DNA of 7,262 nucleotides from Bacteroidaceae bacterium (GTDB lineage Bacteria > Bacteroidota > Bacteroidia > Bacteroidales > Bacteroidaceae): positions 1-7,262 of the forward strand of contig JABUUA010000055.1 in the NCBI GenBank assembly GCA_021443405.1, given 5' to 3'. Below the pieces are notes generated by a model. It saw only the letters and a list, made by a program, of their open reading frames with translations, was not told the DNA's origin and did not search any database. Of this stretch, positions 1-5,111 are shown piece after piece. Both the position numbers and the translations under genes were made by a program. Numbering within the stretch: the first letter of the stretch is position 1; each line of letters starts with the position of its first letter.

Positions 1-15
1 TTCAGAAAAAAGTCG

Positions 16-23
16 TACCTTTG
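16..23 (+). promoter_or_regulatory. Bacteroidetes -7 promoter box of the peptide-fimbrillin unit
   Basis: TACCTTTG matches the Bacteroidetes primary sigma factor -7 consensus TAnnTTTG exactly. The -33 TTTG should end about 20 bases upstream, which is outside the window, so only half the promoter is visible. Transcription would start near base 30 and give a leader of about 170 nt before the peptide gene at 202. The box sits inside a short inverted repeat, CTTTG-TAT-CAAAG (19-31), which could be an operator or chance. Confidence 0.6.
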
Positions 24-97
24 TATCAAAGTGGGAATGAAACAGAACATCAAGGCGTAACGATAACAGGCAACTAATCCACCCACAACAAACAAAC

Positions 98-150
98 AAC
101 CCCGTGGCGGCCCCGCTTCCGCACCCCGCGTGCACCGAGCCCTGCCCCAC
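98..150 (+). other. GC-rich segment of the untranslated leader with alternative short hairpins
   Basis: The leader from about 30 to 201 is mostly C/A-rich and looks unstructured, except for this GC-rich block. Two small overlapping hairpins can be drawn. One pairs 104-110 with 119-124 (GTGCGG with one bulged G, against CCGCAC). The other pairs GCAC at 121-124 with GTGC at 130-133. They share bases 121-124, so they exclude each other. No known riboswitch motif was recognised and no T-tract follows, so this is not a terminator. Confidence 0.25.
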
Positions 151-181
151 CCCAAACACGAGAAACTAAGCAATAACAATA

Positions 182-194
182 ACCACAAAACGCA
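182..194 (+). repeat. 13-base motif before the peptide gene, copy 1
   Basis: ACCACAAAACGCA ends 7 bases before the ATG at 202. It matches 12 of 13 bases with the sequence at 393-405, which lies 9 bases before the fimbrillin ATG. The position suggests a role in ribosome binding or a duplicated leader segment. The organism group does not rely on Shine-Dalgarno pairing and tends to have A-rich initiation regions, so part of the similarity may be compositional. Confidence 0.4.
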
Positions 195-201
195 ATTTGT
201 T

Positions 202-390
202 ATGATTGGCAAGAAAACATACCTCACTCCGACGGTCCACCTCCACGACCTGACGATGAAGACAACACTGCTGTTAGGCTCGGGATCGAAGGACGATCCG
301 TTTACACCCACACCATCAAATGATGTGACGGTGCAAGGATTTACGCAAGTAAATGAGACCTACACTTTTAGCGACCTCGACGTAATGTAA
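202..390 (+). CDS. Small Bacteroidales peptide encoded directly upstream of a fimbrillin
   Basis: A 62-residue protein with no signal peptide or membrane segment. The start is ATG 202, because an extension to a GTG at 130 would add a sequence unlike this type of peptide and read through the GC-rich leader. The N-terminus is basic, with KKTYLTP at residues 4-10, then alternating hydrophobic residues (VHLHDLTM), a short hydrophobic patch ending LLLGSGS (23-29), and a polar, acidic tail ending SDLDVM. From memory, this K-x-Y-x-x-P ... L-x-x-G-S layout is common in short Prevotella and Bacteroides proteins of unknown function, often beside surface-protein genes; no search was run. The stop is 24 bases before the fimbrillin ATG, so the two are almost certainly co-transcribed. 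Function unknown. A leader-like or secreted peptide, a pilus-associated factor, or a regulatory small protein are all possible. Confidence 0.65.
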   Translation: MIGKKTYLTPTVHLHDLTMKTTLLLGSGSKDDPFTPTPSNDVTVQGFTQVNETYTFSDLDVM

Positions 391-392
391 CC

Positions 393-405
393 ACCACCAA
401 ACGCA
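393..405 (+). repeat. 13-base motif before the fimbrillin gene, copy 2
   Basis: ACCACCAAACGCA differs from the copy at 182-194 only at the sixth base. It lies between the peptide stop codon and the fimbrillin start, ending 9 bases before ATG 415, and is followed by an A-run (GAAAAAGTC). It may mark the translation initiation region of the second gene. Confidence 0.4.
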
Positions 406-414
406 GAAAAAGTC

Positions 415-1956
415 ATGAAGAAATATTTTATCATACTCGCCACCATAGCCACCTTAGGTCTGTTCGCTTCTTGCGAATCAGCTGAGGAATCCACCGCCAA
501 CAGCGGGCAAGCTGTCACGGGCAGCAAGATTCTCATCGGCAACACCGAATTGAACGCTCCCGCCACCCGCACAGCAGCCGCCACCACCACGCTTGCTACG
601 GTGACCAGCGACGACGCAATACTCACGCTCACCGAGACCGTCACCCCCTATGCTCCCGCCACTCGCGCCAGCATCATCACCACGAGCACCTTGAACCAGG
701 CGGGCCAGACCTTCAAGATGGAAGGATACCTCGACCCGAAAATCAAAAACCTGCCAAGCGCTTCTGCAGCCGACAAGGCCGACCAGCACTTCATCAAGGG
801 CGCCACCGTGACTTGCGACGGTTCCAATTGGACTATATCACCGCAACCAAATTGGCGTCAGCAAGTGTACCACTACTTCTGGGAGTACAAAGGCAATCCT
901 ACCAACTTCACCGTGGACGCCAACGATTACGAACACGTCACGTTCAGCTACACCAACCCCTACAACGAAGACCTGCTGGTGGCTCACCAAAAGAAATACT
1001 GGCAAGAGGGCGACGGCGATGCTCTCACCCCCATCACCTTCGACCACGCACTGAGTGCCATCACGGTTGATAAATCGAACATCGGTTTCAAAGTGAAGGA
1101 TAACAACGGCACACCACAACCTGACAACGGCAACCGTGGCGAACTTGTGGACATCCAAATCCGTTCCATTTCCGAAGGAGACTGCGATGTGACAGGAGGA
1201 CAGTTCACGTGGACAACTCCGACCACACCGACCTACAAACTCCAGTCCGTAATCGACGGAACACCCGCGTTCTTCATTCCACAGTCGAAATCCACCTCAT
1301 TCGTGCAGATTATCGTGAAGGACAAGACCCGCGGCGTCACCCGACCCTACACGTTCGACAGTCAGCTATTCAAGGACCAACTTAATAGTTCTACTACTTG
1401 GCAGAGCGGAACATGGGAGGCAGGCAAACAGTATAACTACGATATACAAGGTAACTTTGTCCTCCCCTACCTATCGAACCAAACTATCGGCGGTCTCAGA
1501 CTGGAATTCGATGGAAACAAATTCAAGCAGGACGTGACCATGGACAACATCAATCTGCAATATGTAGAGAGAATCAAAATTTCATGGACAGGCACGCCTA
1601 CCGTAAACGGTAACGGAACTTGGGTAATGCTGGCTGTGATGCCCATAAGCCAAAAAGTCGAAGAGGGTGATTTCTTCAAGCAAAATGGAAAGCCCAAGAT
1701 TGACGCCTCTACTGTTGGGGACAACAAGCAGATTGTATTCGCTTACGATGCATTTGCCACGAGCAATAATGTTAAACGCGGTTCCTATGACAGTTCCACG
1801 GGTACATATTCTGCAGAATTCTCGTTAACTGACGTCGGCGTGAATAGCAACAGCACCGCATTCAAAATCGTTGCGCTCTACTGGGGTGGCGATAACTCTG
1901 GAAAAGTTGAGTGGATACTACAAGACTTCACATTGGAAATAACCCAGTGGAAGTAA
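415..1956 (+). CDS. Fimbrillin-family (Mfa/FimA-like) surface lipoprotein
   Basis: A 513-residue putative type V pilus subunit or related surface adhesin. Residues 1-20 form a lipoprotein signal peptide ending FASC, with Cys20 as the lipidated residue. The next residues (ESAEES) are acidic, as in the Bacteroidetes lipoprotein surface-export signal. Fimbrillin-like features follow: FDHALSAITV (209-218), a GxFTW strand and a PAFFIPQ strand (284-290) near the end of the first domain, and the WEAGKQYNYDI strand (334-344). A second beta domain ends in WILQDFTLEITQWK. In this family a precursor is lipidated and exported, then cut after an Arg so that strand exchange can polymerise subunits. Here APATR occurs twice (48-52 and 80-84), giving two candidate cut sites. 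No anchor or tip genes follow, only a terminator, so this may be a solitary or non-polymerising fimbrillin. Base composition falls after about base 1380. Family assignment is from motifs; the exact subfamily is uncertain. Confidence 0.85.
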   Translation: MKKYFIILATIATLGLFASCESAEESTANSGQAVTGSKILIGNTELNAPATRTAAATTTLATVTSDDAILTLTETVTPYAPATRASIITTSTLNQAGQTFKMEGYLDPKIKNLPSASAADKADQHFIKGATVTCDGSNWTISPQPNWRQQVYHYFWEYKGNPTNFTVDANDYEHVTFSYTNPYNEDLLVAHQKKYWQEGDGDALTPITFDHALSAITVDKSNIGFKVKDNNGTPQPDNGNRGELVDIQIRSISEGDCDVTGGQFTWTTPTTPTYKLQSVIDGTPAFFIPQSKSTSFVQIIVKDKTRGVTRPYTFDSQLFKDQLNSSTTWQSGTWEAGKQYNYDIQGNFVLPYLSNQTIGGLRLEFDGNKFKQDVTMDNINLQYVERIKISWTGTPTVNGNGTWVMLAVMPISQKVEEGDFFKQNGKPKIDASTVGDNKQIVFAYDAFATSNNVKRGSYDSSTGTYSAEFSLTDVGVNSNSTAFKIVALYWGGDNSGKVEWILQDFTLEITQWK

Positions 1957-1978
1957 CCCACACCGTATAACAAGCAAC

Positions 1979-2021
1979 AAAATAGCACCCGCCACAAGCG
2001 AGTGCTATTTTCGTTTTTTTT
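1979..2021 (+). terminator. Intrinsic terminator of the fimbrillin unit
   Basis: A 10-bp perfect stem, AAAATAGCAC (1979-1988) with GTGCTATTTT (2002-2011), is extended inward past one C/A mismatch by CGC/GCG (1990-1992 with 1998-2000) around a CACAA loop. Eight T residues follow at 2014-2021. It starts 22 bases after the fimbrillin stop and closes the unit cleanly. Confidence 0.9.
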
Positions 2022-2230
2022 GGTCATGTTATCACTCCAAATATATCACATTATTTAAATAATATATTAAGGCACAGACACTCATATTTTCATTGAAATA
2101 TAAAAAAAAAGATGACAGATGCGCGATGGGGCTAAGGACATGGTGAGCAAAACCAACGGACCGGCAGCGCCAAACATACGTCGATGTTGCACACGAAACA
2201 AGCAAAAGCCAAAAGAAATATAGCAAAAAG
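2022..2230. other. AT-rich intergenic stretch without a credible gene
   Basis: Nothing here is convincingly coding. The left half is strongly AT-rich and contains a perfect 14-base palindrome, ATTATTTAAATAAT (2050-2063), and an A9 run (2102-2110). On the minus strand two sequences fit the -7 box TAnnTTTG: TATATTTG (2045-2038) with no -33 box, and TATGTTTG (2178-2171) with CTTG 20 bases upstream. Neither leads into an open reading frame. A 64-codon minus-strand frame across 2032-2226 has no supporting features. Confidence 0.5.
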
Positions 2231-2262
2231 TTTGGCGAAATGAAAAAATCTGTTTACCTTTG
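2231..2262 (+). promoter_or_regulatory. Consensus Bacteroidetes promoter of tRNA-Cys and possibly the genes after it
   Basis: TTTG at 2231-2234 and TACCTTTG at 2255-2262 are separated by 20 bases, a full match to the Bacteroidetes -33/-7 arrangement. Initiation is expected around 2269-2270, leaving about 11 bases before the mature tRNA end. The -7 box overlaps an inverted repeat, TTTGC-AATC-GCAAA (2259-2272), similar in placement to the one at the left-edge promoter. Confidence 0.85.
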
Positions 2263-2280
2263 CAATCGCAAAAGCGAAAC

Positions 2281-2355
2281 GGTGCCTTGGATGAGTGGCT
2301 TAGTCAACGGTCTGCAAAACCGTCTACAGCAGTTCGAATCTGCTAGGCACCTCCA
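2281..2355 (+). tRNA. tRNA-Cys (anticodon GCA), CCA encoded
   Basis: The full cloverleaf can be drawn. Acceptor GGTGCCT (2281-2287) pairs with AGGCACC (2345-2351). The short D arm has GAT paired with GTC. The anticodon stem is ACGGT/ACCGT around loop CTGCAAA, with anticodon GCA at 2314-2316. The T arm AGCAG/CTGCT encloses TTCGAAT. The discriminator base is T (2352), as is usual for tRNA-Cys, and CCA is encoded at 2353-2355. A consensus promoter lies directly upstream. No repeat of the tRNA 3' end was noticed elsewhere in the window, so there is no sign of an integrated element using it. Confidence 0.96.
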
Positions 2356-2373
2356 GTAATCGCAAGTTTGACC

Positions 2374-2404
2374 CCCAAGTATTCAGTGCAACTGATTGCT
2401 TGGG
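2374..2404 (+). terminator. Two-part hairpin between tRNA-Cys and the glycosidase gene (weak terminator or processing structure)
   Basis: CCCAAG (2374-2379) pairs with CTTGGG (2399-2404), and inside it TCAGT (2383-2387) pairs with ACTGA (2391-2395) around a GCA loop, separated by a 3x3 internal loop. The downstream tract (AGTTATTCTTTACT) is T-rich but broken, so termination would be partial at best. It could attenuate read-through from the tRNA promoter, stabilise the 5' end of the glycosidase message, or guide tRNA 3' processing. The structure is visible; its role is inferred. Confidence 0.45.
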
Positions 2405-2432
2405 AGTTATTCTTTACTAAACAACTGATGAC

Positions 2433-5111
2433 ATGAAGAACATCCTTGCAGTGATACTTTTGGCGCTTGGCTCTTCCGCCCAGGCACAAGTGCTCAGCAC
2501 CGCCAGCTATATGACTCCCCCCGTCCAGCATTACGATGTGGAGATTCCCTTCCGCCTTCAGGACGAAGGAGTGGCGACACCCATAGAATGGGGACTCGAC
2601 CTCGCCTGGCTGCAGGCCGACAACGTGCGGACGGGTGTGGCCTATGCGGGCAAAGAACTCATCGATATCATGCGCGTTTCGTTCCGCCCTACCGACAGCG
2701 TGGAGGAAGGAGTGCTGAGCGCCGACCAGAAGGCGAAAGTGAAGGAAAGGGCCGACATCGTCAAGCGGTATTGCAAGAACGGCGTGACACTCAACCTCAA
2801 CGACGACCACGAGTCGGTGGACGCTTGGTACAACAAGACCGCGTTGTCGAGCGCAGAAATCGGGCGGCGCTGGGCCAAGGTCATCGACCTTCATATCGAC
2901 GAATATGCCAAGAACGGACTGACCAACTTTGTGAGCATCAGTCCGTATAACGAGCCCGACTTGGGGTGGTCGCAAGGAAGAGACGCCTCGCGCAAGGCGG
3001 ACATGAAAGCCACTATCCAAAGTCTGCGGAACGACTTCGACGGAAAATACGACGCTGTGCGCATGTGCGGCGGCAACACGCTGAACGACGACAAAGCCTA
3101 TGAGTGGTGGAACTACATGAAAGAGGTGCTCGACGAAGGGAACACTCACCAGTTGGCGGGCAGTTTCGACAACTACGCCTCCTTCTTCGAGAAAGTGCGC
3201 GACTACGGTCACCACGCCACAGCCGACGAGCTCCACAACACCATGGAAGCCATGGTCGGCGTGGAATACGGCATGCAGACCGGCATTTGGTGGGGGACTT
3301 GCGAGCACACCCGCAGCCAGTTCATGAAAGCCACCTACCACGACAATCCCGGCAAGCGCCTGGGATATGCCGAACATCGTGACAATTGGACGGCCGCCTC
3401 GGTCTATCGACATGCCGACGGCTCGGTGCAAGGTTTCGGCGGAACCAGCGAGCGTCAGGCCGTGGAAACCAGTTTCCATTTCACGTCTCTCGACCGCCCT
3501 GTGTGGTACAACGGCCGCTATGGCCGCGACCATGTGATGTTGCTGCCCGGAGGAACGGGTTATCAGACAGGGCAAGTGAACGCTGAAACGCTGGTGGACA
3601 TACAGAGCGGCGAGGACATTATGCCGTATATCCCCAGCGGCGAATATTACATCGTGAATGTGAATTCCAACTTGATGATGGGCTTCAGCACGAATCCCGG
3701 AACGGGATGGACGAGCATCAAGCAGGTGGCGTACAGCTCCAAACTGAAGTATCGCCAGTGGCGACTGGAGCCGGCTCCCCAGTCGGGCGACCTGACCTAT
3801 TGGAACTTGTATCTCAACAGTGCGGACAATCTGCTGGCCGACATCCTCAACTGGAATGCCGACGCGGGGGCAGATGTGGGAACCTATCCCGGCGGCAACG
3901 GCACCAACGAACAATGGTTCTTGCAGTATGCGGGCAACGGCGCCTTCTATATCCGCAGTCGATTCAGCGCAAAATATCTGCAAGTGGCCGGCGGAGCGAA
4001 GACGACGGGCGCCAACGTGGAGATGGGCGACTTCTCTGGCGCGGACAATCAGAAATGGCTGATTCTCCCCATCGGCGTGAAGCCCGACAAGACGGCTCCC
4101 GCCACGCCCACCAACCTGACGGTCACGGCCAACAACGCCAGCGTCAGACTGACATGGGACGCAGTGACTGATGAGGATTTGCTGGGCTACACCATTCTGC
4201 GCAGCGAGGACGGTGAGAACTTCTACACCATCATGAAAGGCGTGCAAGGAACCGAGTTCACGGATTGTGAAGCGGCCGACGATGTACCATACACTTATGT
4301 GGTGAAGGCGGAGGACAATTGTCATCACCTCAGCGAACGCAGCGCGGCTGTCCAAGCCAGCGTGACGAAAGAACCAGGGCTGGTGATGCAGCTCGGCATG
4401 GACGAAAACACATTCGACAGCACGAACAACGGCAATCACGCCTTCGCCTCGAACCCGGCATTTTCGTCGGTCGCCAAGCACAAAGCGCTTTCGCTGGGCG
4501 GCGGTTCTTCCAGTTATTACGCCGACGGCGACTGGATGCAACTTCCTTATACCGTGCTGAATCACGAGGCTATCACCCTCTCGCTCTGGACACAGTGGCG
4601 GGGTAATAACAACGAGGTTCTCTTCTGCTTTGGAAATGATAAGGACAACTGCTTGTATCTGATTCCGAGCAATGGAGTGAACATGCTGTTCGTTCTCAAG
4701 CACGACGGAAAGACGGAGCGCCTCACGACCACCTCGATGGGAAAGAATGTGTGGAATCACATTGCTGTAACGATTGACGAGTCGGGAGCCACGTTGTATG
4801 TCAACGGCAGTGCCGTGGGCACCAACACGGAAATGAATGCCGGGAACTTCGGCTTTCGCCCCACGCTGAATTACCTCGGACGTGCGTTCCACACCAAGTT
4901 GACGTACAAGGGCTACATCGACGATGTGGCTGTGTATAACTACGCATTAAGCGCCGAAGAAATCAGCACGTTGCAGACCGACATCGAGGATGTGCGCCTT
5001 GACGAGCGCGAGACGAAGGCCGCGACCTATCACGTAACGGGTCGCAGGACTAACGATCGTGAGAGGGGCATTGTGGTGTCGAAAGATAAGAAAATACTTC
5101 GTTGGAACTGA
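2433..5111 (+). CDS. Secreted multidomain glycoside hydrolase: GH-A-like barrel, ricin-type lectin, FN3, LamG and sorting tail
   Basis: An 892-residue exported protein. Signal peptide 1-18 has likely cleavage at AQA|Q. Residues ~30-395 form a GH-A-like (beta/alpha)8 barrel: SPYNEPD (170-176) carries the Asn-Glu pair typical of clan GH-A after strand 4, with Glu174 the likely acid/base. The nucleophile is less clear: Glu266 (ADELHN), Glu278 (GVEYG) or Glu314 (YAEHRDN). Residues ~404-546 are a ricin-type beta-trefoil with three QxW-like repeats (RQW 441, EQW 493, QKW 540). FN3 spans ~555-645. A LamG/concanavalin-like jellyroll spans ~648-850, with the final strand reading YIDDVAVYNYALS. The tail ~862-892 (VTGRR ... 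GIVV ... KKILR) resembles short Bacteroidales secretion/sorting tails. It likely attacks a complex glycan outside the cell, with two binding modules anchoring it; the substrate cannot be told. ATG 2433 is chosen because it opens the signal peptide. No consensus promoter lies between the tRNA and this start. It avoids TTA, CTA and TCA codons for its first 838 codons. Confidence 0.85.
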   Translation: MKNILAVILLALGSSAQAQVLSTASYMTPPVQHYDVEIPFRLQDEGVATPIEWGLDLAWLQADNVRTGVAYAGKELIDIMRVSFRPTDSVEEGVLSADQKAKVKERADIVKRYCKNGVTLNLNDDHESVDAWYNKTALSSAEIGRRWAKVIDLHIDEYAKNGLTNFVSISPYNEPDLGWSQGRDASRKADMKATIQSLRNDFDGKYDAVRMCGGNTLNDDKAYEWWNYMKEVLDEGNTHQLAGSFDNYASFFEKVRDYGHHATADELHNTMEAMVGVEYGMQTGIWWGTCEHTRSQFMKATYHDNPGKRLGYAEHRDNWTAASVYRHADGSVQGFGGTSERQAVETSFHFTSLDRPVWYNGRYGRDHVMLLPGGTGYQTGQVNAETLVDIQSGEDIMPYIPSGEYYIVNVNSNLMMGFSTNPGTGWTSIKQVAYSSKLKYRQWRLEPAPQSGDLTYWNLYLNSADNLLADILNWNADAGADVGTYPGGNGTNEQWFLQYAGNGAFYIRSRFSAKYLQVAGGAKTTGANVEMGDFSGADNQKWLILPIGVKPDKTAPATPTNLTVTANNASVRLTWDAVTDEDLLGYTILRSEDGENFYTIMKGVQGTEFTDCEAADDVPYTYVVKAEDNCHHLSERSAAVQASVTKEPGLVMQLGMDENTFDSTNNGNHAFASNPAFSSVAKHKALSLGGGSSSYYADGDWMQLPYTVLNHEAITLSLWTQWRGNNNEVLFCFGNDKDNCLYLIPSNGVNMLFVLKHDGKTERLTTTSMGKNVWNHIAVTIDESGATLYVNGSAVGTNTEMNAGNFGFRPTLNYLGRAFHTKLTYKGYIDDVAVYNYALSAEEISTLQTDIEDVRLDERETKAATYHVTGRRTNDRERGIVVSKDKKILRWN

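Noticed and set aside
1..60. Invertible promoter for phase variation of the fimbrillin
   Set aside because: Only the short repeat CTTTG/CAAAG at the -7 box is seen. No longer inverted repeats flank the promoter inside the window, though a left partner could lie outside.
130..201. N-terminal extension of the small peptide from GTG 130
   Set aside because: The added residues come from the GC-rich leader and look unlike protein sequence. The ATG at 202 gives the expected KKTYLTP beginning, with the 13-base motif correctly placed upstream.
2050..2063. Perfect palindrome ATTATTTAAATAAT as a regulator site
   Set aside because: It lies in very AT-rich DNA where such palindromes are easily formed, and it is about 170 bases from the tRNA promoter with no gene beside it.
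2032..2226. 64-codon minus-strand frame in the intergenic region
   Set aside because: The composition follows the AT-rich DNA, no family features are seen, and the possible minus-strand promoter at 2171-2202 lies downstream of its start. Its hydrophobic start is not a convincing signal peptide.
2281..2355. tRNA-Cys as attachment site of an integrated element
   Set aside because: No integrase and no repeat of the tRNA 3' end was noticed in the window, and the downstream genes are not mobile-element genes.
2343..4892. 849-codon open frame on the minus strand, opposite the glycosidase gene
   Set aside because: It is exactly codon-aligned with the sense gene, so it stays open simply because the sense gene has no TTA, CTA or TCA codons until L839 (TTA at 4947-4949). 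Its product is rich in Val, His and Arg with no recognisable domain, while the sense strand has a signal peptide and four clear domains.
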